Positions 7,925 to 17,551 of a DNA stretch of 57,251 nt are shown one piece after another. This DNA comes from Pseudomonadota bacterium. GTDB taxonomy: Bacteria; Pseudomonadota; Gammaproteobacteria; Steroidobacterales; Steroidobacteraceae. Position numbers and translations under genes: made by a program. The first letter of the stretch is position 1; each line of letters opens with the position of its first letter. The stretch covers positions 1 through 57,251 of the forward strand of contig JAEWBG010000011.1 in NCBI GenBank assembly GCA_023391335.1. Reading direction: 5' to 3'. Below the pieces are notes generated by a model that made no database searches, had not been told where the DNA came from, and worked only from the letters and a program-made list of their open reading frames with translations.

Positions 7925-9601
7925 TTATTGCGGCAGCGGTTGATCCTTCGTTTCACGCAAGAACAGCGTACCGATGACCGCCGTCATGATCGCGACGGCC
8001 ACCGGATACCACAGACCGTTGTAAATATTTCCGGTCGCAGCAACGATCGCGAATGAAGTGACGGGCAAGAAGCCGCCGAACCAGCCGTTGCCGATGTGAT
8101 AAGGCAAAGACATCGAGCTGTAGCGAATGCGTGTCGGGAACAGCTCCACCAGCCACGCGGCAATCGGGCCATACACCATCGTCACGAGTACGACGAGATA
8201 CGCGCACAGCACGATCAGCATCGGGTAATTCACTTGAGACAGGTCTGCCTTCGACGGATAACCCGCCGCCGTCAGACTGCCTTTCAGGTTCTTGGTAAAT
8301 GCACCCGCTGCGGCTGCAAACTCAGGCTTCGGCACTAGGTTGCCCGCGAACGAGTCGACGTACACAGCAGAATCGCCAGTGCCGATCCGCACCTTCGCAA
8401 TCGAGCCGGCGGGAGCGGCTTCGTTCGTGTACGGCACACCCGTCTTTGCCAGGGCCGACTTCGCGACGTCGCACGACTTGGTGAAAGCCTTCTTACCCAC
8501 TGGATCGAACTGGAACGAACAGTCGTTCGGGTCCGCAATGACGGTCACGGGTGCCGTTGCGACCGCTGTCTCAAGCGCCGGATTGGCGTAGTGCGTCAGC
8601 CCTTTGAACACCGGGAAGTACGTGATTGCAGCGAGCACGCATCCAGCCATGATGATCGTCTTGCGGCCGATCTTGTCCGAGAGCGCGCCGAAGATCACGA
8701 AGAACGGCGTACCGATGATCAACGCAGCCGCAATGATCAGATTGGCCGTCTTACCGTCGATGAGCAGGATCTTCTCCAAGAAGAACAATGCGTAGAACTG
8801 CCCGCCGTACCACACGACGGCCTGACCCGCAGTCGCGCCGAGCAAGGCGAGAATCACGATCTTCAGGTTGCTCCAACGTCCGAAGGCTTCGCTCAAGGGT
8901 GCCTTCGAGAGCTTGCCTTCATTCTTGATTTCCAAGAATGCTGGCGACTCCTGCAACTGCAAGCGGATGTACACGGAGATCGCGAGCAACACGATCGAGA
9001 GCAGGAAAGGAATTCTCCAACCCCACACGTCGAAGGCATCGCCCAGCCACATGCGGCACGCGAGAATGATCAACAGCGACAAGAACAAGCCGAGCGTTGC
9101 GGTCGTTTGAATCCAGCTCGTGTAGTAGCCGCGCTTGCCGGGAGGTGCATGTTCGGCAACGTAGGTCGCCGCCCCCCCGTACTCGCCGCCGAGCGCGAGG
9201 CCTTGCAAGAGTCGTAACGTGATCAGAATGATCGGCGCTGCGACTCCGATACTGGCGTAACTGGGCAACATACCGACCAGTGCCGTCGAACTACCCATGA
9301 TGATGATGGTGACAAGGAACGTGTGCTTGCGGCCGATCAAATCGCCGAAGCGGCCGAACAACAAGGCTCCGAAGGGACGGACGAAGAATCCGGCCGCAAA
9401 CGCGAGCAACGCGAAAATGAAGCCGGTCGTCTCGTTCACTCCCGAGAAGAATTGTTTGGAAATGATCAGCGAGAGCGAGCCGTACAAATAAAAGTCGTAC
9501 CACTCGAAGACGGTGCCTAACGATGAGGCGAAAATAACGCGCCGATGACTGGTATCGATTGCTTCGGTCTTACCGACGACCGTTTGTGCACTAGTAGCCA
9601 T
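7925..9601 (-). CDS. MHS-family major facilitator transporter
   Basis: A 558-residue inner-membrane transporter of the metabolite:H+ symporter family. The start shows FEWYDFYLYG, then FVRPFGALLFGRFGDLIGRK (the MFS loop 2-3 motif), LLQGLALGGEYGGAATYVAEHAP, and the second-half copy GALSDKIGRK. Twelve helices can be traced. A soluble insert of about 120 residues, rich in Ala, Asp and Lys with two Cys, interrupts the helices after the second-half GRK motif (about residues 340-465). MHS proteins carry small organic or aromatic acids and osmolytes with protons. The gene begins 18 bp after the DcaP-like porin and both should share a transcript ending at the terminator at 7871-7905. Substrate is inferred only as a small organic acid. 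Confidence 0.9.
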   Translation of the reverse strand: MATSAQTVVGKTEAIDTSHRRVIFASSLGTVFEWYDFYLYGSLSLIISKQFFSGVNETTGFIFALLAFAAGFFVRPFGALLFGRFGDLIGRKHTFLVTIIIMGSSTALVGMLPSYASIGVAAPIILITLRLLQGLALGGEYGGAATYVAEHAPPGKRGYYTSWIQTTATLGLFLSLLIILACRMWLGDAFDVWGWRIPFLLSIVLLAISVYIRLQLQESPAFLEIKNEGKLSKAPLSEAFGRWSNLKIVILALLGATAGQAVVWYGGQFYALFFLEKILLIDGKTANLIIAAALIIGTPFFVIFGALSDKIGRKTIIMAGCVLAAITYFPVFKGLTHYANPALETAVATAPVTVIADPNDCSFQFDPVGKKAFTKSCDVAKSALAKTGVPYTNEAAPAGSIAKVRIGTGDSAVYVDSFAGNLVPKPEFAAAAGAFTKNLKGSLTAAGYPSKADLSQVNYPMLIVLCAYLVVLVTMVYGPIAAWLVELFPTRIRYSSMSLPYHIGNGWFGGFLPVTSFAIVAATGNIYNGLWYPVAVAIMTAVIGTLFLRETKDQPLPQ

Positions 9602-9619
9602 AACTTCCCCTCTGCTCTT

Positions 9620-10972
9620 TTAGAATGAATATTTGACGGCCGCGTGGAGGCGATTCATCGCACCGTCTACACCGCTCTCGACTTCACGTTCAGCGTGGCG
9701 TAGTTCTACACCAACGTCGATCTTCGGTATGGGTGAATAGAACATATTTGCCGCCCAGGAGAAACTAGATTTGTTGACGCCTCCACCGGTGAGGGCGACA
9801 TCGTTGTCGTACTCGGACGTGGAAACCATCAACGTGCTACGCAGTTTTGGAGTCCATACGTGGCGCCAAGCCGCGAAAGCAGCCCAACCGGAAATCGCTT
9901 TCAGATCGCCACTCGCGTTGAGCACGGCGTCGTTGGCGAAGTTCACGCCGACATAACGACCGATACCGTCGCCTGCAGTCGCCATGAAACGTAGATCATC
10001 GGCCGTTCCCAGCATGATCTTGCCGGAAATGGACAGGGCGCCGCCGTACGTCGAGTCGTCGATCGCGCCCACTCCCGTCGTTTGATACTTCAACTGCCGG
10101 GCCAATGCGGATGCCCTGATGTAGCTGCTCCCGAACTTGAACGTGTACGCAGCCGTGACGTCCGGAATGTTGTTGTCGTCCGATGAGATGCGCGCGTTGC
10201 CACCGGTGCCGCCGCCGAATGGGGTAATGGTGGTTTCAGGATTCTCGACGGCGATCGAGAACGCACCCGTGGTGTAACGAATCTGCGGCTGTCGAACGAA
10301 GATGGTGCCGTCCGTCGGTCCGATGAAGTCCGCCGACTCGGGCAAGGCAGCGACGTCTTGGAAGTTGGACCATGTCTGTCCGACCAGCCAACCTTTGTAT
10401 TGCAGGTATGCGTGCCGCAGTTGCAGGCCATAGGTGTTGGTGGCGCGCTCATCGCCCAGCGCGGAGCCGTACAGATCGAACTCCAAACGCGAGCTCAACA
10501 CACTCTTGTCCGCGAGCTCTGTGTCGGTCCCCAGTATGAAACGCGATTGCTTTGCATGCATGTCCCAGTCCGCGCTTTCATCCGCGCCGCCAACTGGGAT
10601 GGTGCCGGGCAAGTAGAAATCGCGGCCGACGCTGCCGTCTGCAATTTCGCCGTCCTCATACTTCGACAGCATGGTGTCGAGCTTGATGAAGCCGGTGAAC
10701 GAGAAGCGTGTGTTGGGCATCGCGTTCGGCGTGATCGACTTCGCCTGAATCGCGCCTGCTGTGGGCGCTGGAGGCGGTGGCGGCGGTGTCGGTGCAGTTG
10801 CAGCCGGTGCCTTGGCTTGGCTCATTTCCTCCAGCTTCTTTTCGAGTTGCTGAATTCGCGATTCAAGTTCTTTTTCTTTGTCGGTTTCCGCATGAGCATT
10901 GGCCGCGCAGAGCATCGACACTGCCGCAGCTAACGCACTCGCTCGCACGTAGGTAGCCTTTCTTTGTGTCAT
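9620..10972 (-). CDS. DcaP-like trimeric outer-membrane porin
   Basis: A 450-residue protein with a signal peptide (cut near AHA-E), an N-terminal periplasmic coiled coil (about residues 30-55, heptad-like KELESRIQQLEKKLEEM), an Ala/Pro linker, and a beta barrel from FSFTGFIKLD to a final Phe, the usual outer-membrane assembly signal (VKYSF). The coiled coil plus barrel order matches DcaP-family porins, which take up dicarboxylates or aromatic acids. A good ribosome-binding site (AGGGGA) precedes the ATG. It is the first gene of a two-gene operon with the MHS transporter, so the pair would form an outer- plus inner-membrane uptake route. Confidence 0.9.
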   Translation of the reverse strand: MTQRKATYVRASALAAAVSMLCAANAHAETDKEKELESRIQQLEKKLEEMSQAKAPAATAPTPPPPPPAPTAGAIQAKSITPNAMPNTRFSFTGFIKLDTMLSKYEDGEIADGSVGRDFYLPGTIPVGGADESADWDMHAKQSRFILGTDTELADKSVLSSRLEFDLYGSALGDERATNTYGLQLRHAYLQYKGWLVGQTWSNFQDVAALPESADFIGPTDGTIFVRQPQIRYTTGAFSIAVENPETTITPFGGGTGGNARISSDDNNIPDVTAAYTFKFGSSYIRASALARQLKYQTTGVGAIDDSTYGGALSISGKIMLGTADDLRFMATAGDGIGRYVGVNFANDAVLNASGDLKAISGWAAFAAWRHVWTPKLRSTLMVSTSEYDNDVALTGGGVNKSSFSWAANMFYSPIPKIDVGVELRHAEREVESGVDGAMNRLHAAVKYSF

Positions 10973-11127
10973 GATCGTTCCCCTGTTTATAAGCCTTTGC
11001 GCGAATGTCGCGCTTGACGCCGGGCGATCTTAGCCCCGCCGCTTGTACGCTTTTCGCGCTTACGACCAAAGTCGAATAGGGGCGCCGGAGAAGGACGCGC
11101 GATGCTTCGTCAACGAACGGCAGATAC

Positions 11128-11820
11128 ATGACTCGAACGAAGATGTCGCAAGTCGTACTGGTTGCGGATGACCACCCGCTGTTTAGGGAAGCACTGAAGC
11201 TGGCGGTGGTCCAAGCGTTGCCAAATCATCGCGTCAAGGAGGCGGACAGCGTGGCTTCCCTATTCGCTGCGCTGGAAGACGATCCCGACATCGAGCTACT
11301 GCTGCTCGATCTGAATATGCCGGGCGCTCAAGGCTTTAGCGCACTCGTACAATCGCGCGCGCACTATCCTGCGGTGCCTGTAATCGTAGTGTCCGGCCGC
11401 GAAGATCCGGACATCGTCTCGCGTACGCTAGCGCACGGTGCGGCCGGGTTCGTACCGAAATCAGCTTCGGTTTCCTGCATCGTCGAAGCCTTGCGCGTCG
11501 TGCTGCAAGGCGGCATTTGGAGTCCGCCGCAAAGCTCATCGAAGCTCACCGTCGCGGCGGCACCGTCGATCGAAACCGCAGAACACGATGCGGCGCAGCG
11601 AATTTCCAAGTTGACTCCGCAACAGTTTCGAGTGTTGTCGATGCTGTGCGCGGGGATGCTCAACAAGCAGATTGCGGCGGAACTCAACGTTTCCGAAGCG
11701 ACGGTTAAAGCTCACATGACCGCCATCATGGACAAGCTGGGCGTAACGAATCGCACGCACGCGGTGCTGGTCGCGCAGCGCTTAGCGCTCGATCAAACTT
11801 CGGCGCCCGTCTTGGGTTGA
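11128..11820 (+). CDS. crbR: LuxR-type response regulator, CrbR/ErdR-like
   Basis: A 230-residue response regulator. The receiver domain (about residues 8-125) has acidic pair DD near VADDHPLF, phospho-acceptor Asp61 in LLLLDLNMPG, the Ser in VVVSG and Lys in GFVPKSAS. The C-terminal LuxR-type helix-turn-helix (about 160-220) reads LTPQQFRVLSMLCAG, NKQIAAELNVSEATVKAH and LGVTNRTHAV. It converges on and overlaps by 28 bp the 3' end of a hybrid kinase with a sodium:solute-symporter-like N-terminus. That kinase/regulator pairing is typical of CrbS-CrbR (MxtR-ErdR), which controls acetate and other carbon uptake genes. The symbol is by architecture and context, not by a search. Confidence 0.8.
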   Translation: MTRTKMSQVVLVADDHPLFREALKLAVVQALPNHRVKEADSVASLFAALEDDPDIELLLLDLNMPGAQGFSALVQSRAHYPAVPVIVVSGREDPDIVSRTLAHGAAGFVPKSASVSCIVEALRVVLQGGIWSPPQSSSKLTVAAAPSIETAEHDAAQRISKLTPQQFRVLSMLCAGMLNKQIAAELNVSEATVKAHMTAIMDKLGVTNRTHAVLVAQRLALDQTSAPVLG

Positions 11821-14800
11821 GGGACAGATCCTTTCTGCACTTCTCCGGTTGCATGCAACAACGCGGCAATGAGCGCGCGCAACGCCGCAGGCCGCACGGG
11901 TTTTCTCAACACCTGGAAGCCCAAGCTGCGCGCTTGCTGTGCGAGCGTCGCATTTGCATCGGCGGTAATGAGCGCACCAGGACACCGCGCTGCCCGCGTG
12001 AGCTCCAACAACAACTCCAGCCCTGCGGGTTGGCCGTGCAAATGATAGTCCGCGAGGATCACATCGATGCGATCACTCCGCATCATGGATCGAGCCTGCG
12101 CAGGCGATTCAGCGCCCGTCACTTGCATTTCCCAGCGCGTGAGCAGTTCACGCAGTCCATCGAGGATGTTCGGATCGTCCTCCACGCATAAGACACGGAC
12201 ACCGCGCAACGGATTACCAGCGACACGTGCCGTGCGCGGCACCTCCGGCGCCTTCGCCATCGCGAGCTGACTCACGCGTGGTACGCAAATGCCGAACGCG
12301 CTGCCTCGGCCCGGCATCGAACGAACGGTGATCTTGGAACCTAAAAGCGTGGCGATGCGATCGCAAATCGATAAGCCCAGGCCCAACCCCTTCTCGCCCC
12401 AAGGCGATTGTTGATCGAGCCGCTTGAACTCTTCGAATACCACATGCTGATTTTCGCTGGGAATGCCCGGACCGGTGTCGTGTACTTGCAGTTCGACGAA
12501 TTGACCGGCACCGCGACGCTTACAGCCGACGACGACTCGCCCGGTTCGGGTATAGCGCAACGCATTGCTGATGAAGTTCTGCAACACGCGTCGGAGCATG
12601 CGCGGATCGGAGCGAACGCACAGCTGCGTCTTGCAAACACGCAGCTCGATGCCGCGCTGAACCGCGGTGGGCGCGTACTGCTCGTGCAGCGAGTCGAGCA
12701 GTGGAGCGATGGGAAACTCTGCAAACTCCGGACGAATCCCGCCGGCATCCAACCGAGAAATATCCAACAAGGCATCGAGTAATTCTTCTGCTGCAGAAAG
12801 CGAATTGTCGACACGTTCCGTGAGCCGCAACAACTCCGGGTCTTGTGCCGCTTTGTCATGCAACGCAGCGTTGAACAGACGAGCCGCATTCAACGGCTGC
12901 AATAGATCGTGACTGGCGGCGGCGACGAAGCGCGTCTTCGATAGATTGGCGTGCTCTGCCGTGGCGGTTGCATGAGCCAACTGCCGAGTGCGTTCAGCAA
13001 CGCGCTGCTCCAGCGTCTCGTTGATATCGCGCAGCTCTTGTTCGACCAATTTGTAATTGGTGACATCACTGAAGGTGCTGATGAAGCCGCCGTCCGGAAG
13101 CGGCTGTCCGCGTACTTCAATCACTCGACCATCGGGACGGCACCGTTCGGATATATGTGCCGATCCGGCACGCATGTATTGCAGGCGTCGCTCGGTGAGT
13201 TGCTCCGGGTCGCCCGGACCGCACCAACCACGTTGCGCGTTGAAGCGAATCAATTCGCGGATAGGTCTGCCCGCGTACACAAATCCTGGCGGGTATTCGA
13301 ATAGATCCAAGTAGCGCTGATTCCACGCGACCAACTGCATGTCGGCATTCACCACGCTGATTCCCTGCGGCATGTTGTCCATCATCGCTTCGAGTAATTC
13401 TCGATTGACGCGCATGCGTTGCGAGGCTTCATCGAAGAACGCGAGAATCTCCGCAAGCTTCATCCCTGCACCTCGCAACGCGCTCGTAAGCACCATGCGC
13501 GCGGAGGATGCCCCCAATGCGCCTGCGAGTTCGAGTTCCAGCGATTGCAGCAAACCCACGTCAGCCCGATCGCCCGGCGCTAACTCTCGACCTTGTTCCA
13601 GCGAGTGCCTGCGCAATAGTCGCTCCGCGCCGTGGCGGCCGAGCAAGCGCTCAGCAAGCGCCGACAGATCGCCAACGCTCGCCGCACCGGGCAACAACTT
13701 CGTTGCGCGATTCGCGGCAACACTGCCGATCAACAATTCGCTGCTCGTTTGCAGGCGTTCGCGAATCGCAGGCGGATGGCGCACCGAGACGATGATCATC
13801 ACCGCGGTGTTCACGATCAGAGACCATAGAACTCCATGTGTAAGTCCGTCGGTCATGTCCAATCCAAGTAGCGAATGCGGCGCCAACCAGGACCACCCGA
13901 ACGGACCTTGATCGACCCACAGCGGCTCGGACCCCGCGGCGGCGACGATCGCGGGAATCATCAACGTGTAAGTCCAGAGTGCAAAGCCAGCCAACAAGCC
14001 GGCAAACACACCGCGCGGACTCGCGCCCACCCAGAACACGCAAGCGACTAGTGCAGGCGCGAACTGAGCCACAGCGGCAAATGCGAGCAGTCCGATGGAT
14101 GCCAGGCTTGGTGCAGCCGGAGCAAGACGAAAGAACGTGTATGCGGCCATTAGGATGGCAAAGATGGCCACGCGCCGAATCCAAAGAATCGCGCCCGACG
14201 CGGCGACTCGATCGCCTAGGGAAAGCAGCCGCATGCGCCACAAGATCGGCAACACCAAGTCGTTGCTGATCATCGTTGCCAAGGCAACGCTCGCCACGAT
14301 TACCATGCCGGTGGCAGCGGAAAATCCGCCGAGGTATGCGAGCAATGCCAACCATTCCCGTCCCGCGGAAAGCGGCAACCACAGCACGAACGAATCCGGG
14401 CTGACGTTGCTCGCGCCGCTGGCCTGAGCCGTGAGCGCAGCTGCGACGATCGGGATGACCACCACACTGATCAGCAGCAAGTAGCCGGAGAACAACCAGC
14501 GCGCGCGGCTCAAATCCGAGACGTCCGCGCATTCGACCACGCCAACCTGAAACTGGCGCGGCAGACAAAAAATCGCTGTGAACGATAGGAGTGTCTGAAT
14601 CAGAAACGTCGCAGAGTCCTGAACTTGAGCCGGCATTTGGCGAGCGACCTGCAAGACGTGGCCGACATCGCCGAACTTTACGAATGCGAATATTCCGACG
14701 ACCAGCAAGGCAGCGAGCTTGATCACCGACTCCGCGGCGATCGCGAGCATCATTCCAGGATGATGTTCGGTCGCATCGACGTCGCGTGTGCCGAACAAAC

Positions 14801-15338
14801 TTGCGAACAGCGCGAGCATGAGTGCAACGACGAACGTGCTATCGGAGATCCAGGTCGTATGCACGTTCGCATGCTGACCCGCCAAGACGTCGATACTCAT
14901 CGCGATCGCCTTTAGCTGCAACGCGATGTACGGGACCGCCGCGGTCAAGGCGATGATCGTCACCAACACGGCGATATGTGACGATCGTCCAAAGCGAGCG
15001 GACAGCAGATCTGAAATCGAGGTGGCGTTACGCTGCTTGGCGAGTCTTGTAATGCGCTCAAACAGCGGCAGCGCGAAGACGAACAGTAAGATCGGGCCGA
15101 GATAGATCGTGAAATACGTCAGACCATGACGAGCAGCAGTTCCCACCGCGCCATAGAACGTCCAGCTTGAGCAGTAGACGGCCAGCGCGAGGCTGTAGAT
15201 GAGAGGACGATACTTAGCGTTCAGTGGGTACGTGCGCTTGCGGTCGCCCCACCACGCAATCAAGAACAGGCCGCCCGCATAAGCAAGCGATACCAGCAGC
15301 AGCCCCCACCCTGAAATCATGGGCCCCTCGATGTGCAT
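11793..15338 (-). CDS. crbS: hybrid sensor kinase with SLC5-like sensor, CrbS/MxtR-like
   Basis: An 1181-residue membrane kinase. Residues 8-500 form about thirteen helices of a sodium:solute-symporter (SLC5) fold. A PAS domain follows (about 655-780; ELLEAMMDNMPQGISVVN), then a HisKA domain with His810 in FVAAASHDLLQPLN, an ATPase domain (NALRYT, HDTGPGIP, GEKGLGLGLSI), and a C-terminal receiver with Asp1097 in VILADYHLHG. The lower half matches the NahK/ErcS group; with the symporter half it matches CrbS/MxtR, which senses carbon status and signals through a LuxR-type partner. That partner is the adjacent convergent gene. The porin/MHS operon just beyond is a possible target (inference). 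Confidence 0.85.
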   Translation of the reverse strand: MHIEGPMISGWGLLLVSLAYAGGLFLIAWWGDRKRTYPLNAKYRPLIYSLALAVYCSSWTFYGAVGTAARHGLTYFTIYLGPILLFVFALPLFERITRLAKQRNATSISDLLSARFGRSSHIAVLVTIIALTAAVPYIALQLKAIAMSIDVLAGQHANVHTTWISDSTFVVALMLALFASLFGTRDVDATEHHPGMMLAIAAESVIKLAALLVVGIFAFVKFGDVGHVLQVARQMPAQVQDSATFLIQTLLSFTAIFCLPRQFQVGVVECADVSDLSRARWLFSGYLLLISVVVIPIVAAALTAQASGASNVSPDSFVLWLPLSAGREWLALLAYLGGFSAATGMVIVASVALATMISNDLVLPILWRMRLLSLGDRVAASGAILWIRRVAIFAILMAAYTFFRLAPAAPSLASIGLLAFAAVAQFAPALVACVFWVGASPRGVFAGLLAGFALWTYTLMIPAIVAAAGSEPLWVDQGPFGWSWLAPHSLLGLDMTDGLTHGVLWSLIVNTAVMIIVSVRHPPAIRERLQTSSELLIGSVAANRATKLLPGAASVGDLSALAERLLGRHGAERLLRRHSLEQGRELAPGDRADVGLLQSLELELAGALGASSARMVLTSALRGAGMKLAEILAFFDEASQRMRVNRELLEAMMDNMPQGISVVNADMQLVAWNQRYLDLFEYPPGFVYAGRPIRELIRFNAQRGWCGPGDPEQLTERRLQYMRAGSAHISERCRPDGRVIEVRGQPLPDGGFISTFSDVTNYKLVEQELRDINETLEQRVAERTRQLAHATATAEHANLSKTRFVAAASHDLLQPLNAARLFNAALHDKAAQDPELLRLTERVDNSLSAAEELLDALLDISRLDAGGIRPEFAEFPIAPLLDSLHEQYAPTAVQRGIELRVCKTQLCVRSDPRMLRRVLQNFISNALRYTRTGRVVVGCKRRGAGQFVELQVHDTGPGIPSENQHVVFEEFKRLDQQSPWGEKGLGLGLSICDRIATLLGSKITVRSMPGRGSAFGICVPRVSQLAMAKAPEVPRTARVAGNPLRGVRVLCVEDDPNILDGLRELLTRWEMQVTGAESPAQARSMMRSDRIDVILADYHLHGQPAGLELLLELTRAARCPGALITADANATLAQQARSLGFQVLRKPVRPAALRALIAALLHATGEVQKGSVPQPKTGAEV

Positions 15339-15570
15339 ACTCGGCGCTGCTGTGCTGCAGCAACCGTCGCACGACTTTTGGGAATCGGAACCCCCTGCTC
15401 TCGCCTTGGGCGAGGCGGCAAGCTTATCAAACCATTCCGTGAGCCGCGTCGCGGGACGGACAGAATGCGTTTAGATCGCCGCGGTTCTATCAAGTTTTGG
15501 TCGTCGCGACCGACAGTGAGAAAAGGCGTGGCCAGACTCAGACACGCCGCTTTGGATTACACCTATATAT

Positions 15571-17181
15571 ATGTATCGCTTTCTGAGATCCCTCTGGCTC
15601 AAGCTTAGCCTCGCCGCCGCGATTCTGGCCCTACTCGTGTGTTCCGGGCCGCTTGCAGGCGTGCTGGGCCCATTGGGCTTTGGGATTCTCATCGCCGCAG
15701 TCTCGATAGTGCTCGGCCTGCTCGCCGCGCCCACTTCGTCGACCTCGAGATCGCTTGCCACTCGGATCGCCAAACTCGTCGATCGCATCATGATCGGTGG
15801 CGCGGAGACCTCGTTCTTCTTGGACACACTGAAGAAGAAAATCCACTCAGACGCATCCCTGGCAACCCGGATTTCCTTGAGCACGGAAGAGATCGCATCG
15901 ACGACTGCCGAAATCGCATCGAAGGCCGATCGGGCCGCTGAGGTTGCCGCCTCGGTATTGCATGAGAGCGCGCGTGGCAGAGCTGAGCTTGCATCCGGCG
16001 TGGAGAAAATTCGCGGTGCTCGAGAGCTTGCTGTTGCGGCTTCAGACAACATGGCCGAACTGCAGCAGAAGTCCAAGAAGATCCAAGTCATCGCCGATGT
16101 GATCAATGAAATCGCAACACGCACCAACCTCGTCGCCTTGAATGCCGCCATCGAAGCAGCGCGTGCCGGCGAACGCGGCCGTGGCTTTGCGGTTGTTGCA
16201 CAGGAAGTGCGGCACCTGGCACAACGGACCAAGTCGGCAACGGTGGAAATCGCCGCGATGTTGCGCGAGATCGATGAGAACGCCGATCGCTCTTCTCGCA
16301 GCATGCAGACGCTTGCGCATGAAGTGAATGCAGCAACTTCACCGGCCGAGCGTGCCGCAGCGCTGCTAGATAAGATCAGAAATCTCGCCGCGGAATCAGA
16401 ATCGCAAGTGCAAGCGATCACGAGCATGACGCGCGCACATGCCGACACGACGAATGAGATGAGTCAGTCGGTCAAAACGATTCTGGAAGGAATGGAGCGC
16501 AGCGAACAGGAAGTGCCGATTGCAGCGAACGCGATCTTGACGCTAGCCGAAACAGCGGAGGACATCTTCATTGCAGTTGCGCCCTTCTGCGAGGACGGCA
16601 TTCATCACAGCATGCGACAGGTGGCACAAGATTCAGCCCAGCGCGTAAGCCAGCTGTTCGAAGCAGCAGTCGCAGCGGGCAAGGTCACGCTCGAAGATCT
16701 GTTCGATCGCAACTACCGCGAGATTCCCAACACCAATCCACCGAAGTACGCGACCCGTTTCGATGCGTTTACCGATCGCGTGCTACCCGAGATTCAAGAG
16801 CCGATTCTGCGGGTGCATTCCAATGTGGCCTATGCCGGGGCCGTCGACGATCATGGTTACTTCCCCACGCACAACTTGAAGTTCTCGCGTCCGCTGACCG
16901 GTCACTACGAGGTCGACCTGGCGAACAATCGCACCAAGCGCATCTTCAGCGATCGCACCGGCTCACGTTGCGGCTCGAATCGAGATCCGTTCTTGCTCCA
17001 GACATATAAGAGAGATACCGGCGAAGTCATGCATGACATTTCCGCGCCGATCTTCATTTTTGGGCGTCACTGGGGCGGGTTCCGCATCGGCTACCGGACC
17101 GCCGAACAGAGGAACGTGATCAATAGTCCGGCCGCGGTCGCAACGTCCCCTACCCCCGGCCGAGTCGCCAGAGCAGCTTGA
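15571..17181 (+). CDS. methyl-accepting chemotaxis protein with C-terminal cytoplasmic sensor domain
   Basis: A 536-residue receptor. Two N-terminal helices (about 8-28 and 32-52) form a hairpin with almost no periplasmic part. The signalling coiled coil follows, with the highly conserved tip RTNLVALNAAIEAARAGERG. After the coiled coil, residues about 350-515 make a separate domain: DRNYREIPNTNPPKY, a central VDDHGYFPTHN, LSAPIF-like ISAPIFIFGRHWGGFRIGY. This tail is known from other MCPs and resembles a Cache/PAS-like small-molecule sensor, here on the cytoplasmic side. So the receptor would sense an internal signal. No ribosome-binding site is clear at the ATG and the region upstream is TA-rich (TATATATG). 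No other chemotaxis gene is close. Confidence 0.88.
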   Translation: MYRFLRSLWLKLSLAAAILALLVCSGPLAGVLGPLGFGILIAAVSIVLGLLAAPTSSTSRSLATRIAKLVDRIMIGGAETSFFLDTLKKKIHSDASLATRISLSTEEIASTTAEIASKADRAAEVAASVLHESARGRAELASGVEKIRGARELAVAASDNMAELQQKSKKIQVIADVINEIATRTNLVALNAAIEAARAGERGRGFAVVAQEVRHLAQRTKSATVEIAAMLREIDENADRSSRSMQTLAHEVNAATSPAERAAALLDKIRNLAAESESQVQAITSMTRAHADTTNEMSQSVKTILEGMERSEQEVPIAANAILTLAETAEDIFIAVAPFCEDGIHHSMRQVAQDSAQRVSQLFEAAVAAGKVTLEDLFDRNYREIPNTNPPKYATRFDAFTDRVLPEIQEPILRVHSNVAYAGAVDDHGYFPTHNLKFSRPLTGHYEVDLANNRTKRIFSDRTGSRCGSNRDPFLLQTYKRDTGEVMHDISAPIFIFGRHWGGFRIGYRTAEQRNVINSPAAVATSPTPGRVARAA

Positions 17182-17218
17182 TTCCATCTCTCCGCCATCC
17201 TGCGCGGTAGACCATGGA

Positions 17219-17237
17219 AATGCGAACTATTCTCATG
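17219..17237. promoter_or_regulatory. Fur-like operator upstream of feoAB
   Basis: A 19-bp site matching the Fur inverted repeat (AATGAGAATNATTCTCATT) at 15 of 18 informative positions. It lies between a possible -35 (TGGAAA, 17215-17220) and -10 (TATGTT, 17238-17243). A near-identical site in opposite orientation lies upstream of the TonB receptor operon (39396-39414). Iron repression of feoAB fits the known regulation of ferrous-iron uptake. Confidence 0.7.
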
Positions 17238-17298
17238 TATGTTTGACGCCATGGTTGCTGTTCCAGCCGACTTTGCGGCGTCCACCTCGAATCGATCC

Positions 17299-17547
17299 AT
17301 GTATCTGACCGATATGGAAAAAGGTCAGACGATGCGCGTTGCCTCGGTGCGTCCTACCACGGACGTACCCGCGGAAACGGTTCGGCGGCTCACTGAACTC
17401 GGGTTCGTGCCGGGCGAACAAGTACGCATCATCGCGAAGGGTGCCGTGGGCGGCGAACCCCTGGCTGTGCGCGTCGGGACTGCGACCTTCGCGCTGCGTT
17501 TGGCCGAAGCGCAATGTATTCAGGTGACCTCGGCCCACCCAGGTTAG
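17299..17547 (+). CDS. feoA: FeoA, ferrous iron transport accessory protein
   Basis: The frame is open from an ATG at 17239, but I place the start at 17299 (MYLTDMEKGQ) because the Fur-like site and -10 region at 17219-17243 would put the transcript start beyond 17239, and because the family core begins at this LTDMEKGQ segment. This gives 82 residues, a normal FeoA size. It is an SH3-like domain: TVRRLTELGFVPGEQVRII, then GEPLAVRVGTATFALRLAEA. FeoA is cytoplasmic and needed for Fe(II) uptake by FeoB. It is followed after 4 bp by feoB. If the first ATG is used the protein has 20 extra residues. Confidence 0.88.
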   Translation: MYLTDMEKGQTMRVASVRPTTDVPAETVRRLTELGFVPGEQVRIIAKGAVGGEPLAVRVGTATFALRLAEAQCIQVTSAHPG

Positions 17548-17551
17548 GCGC

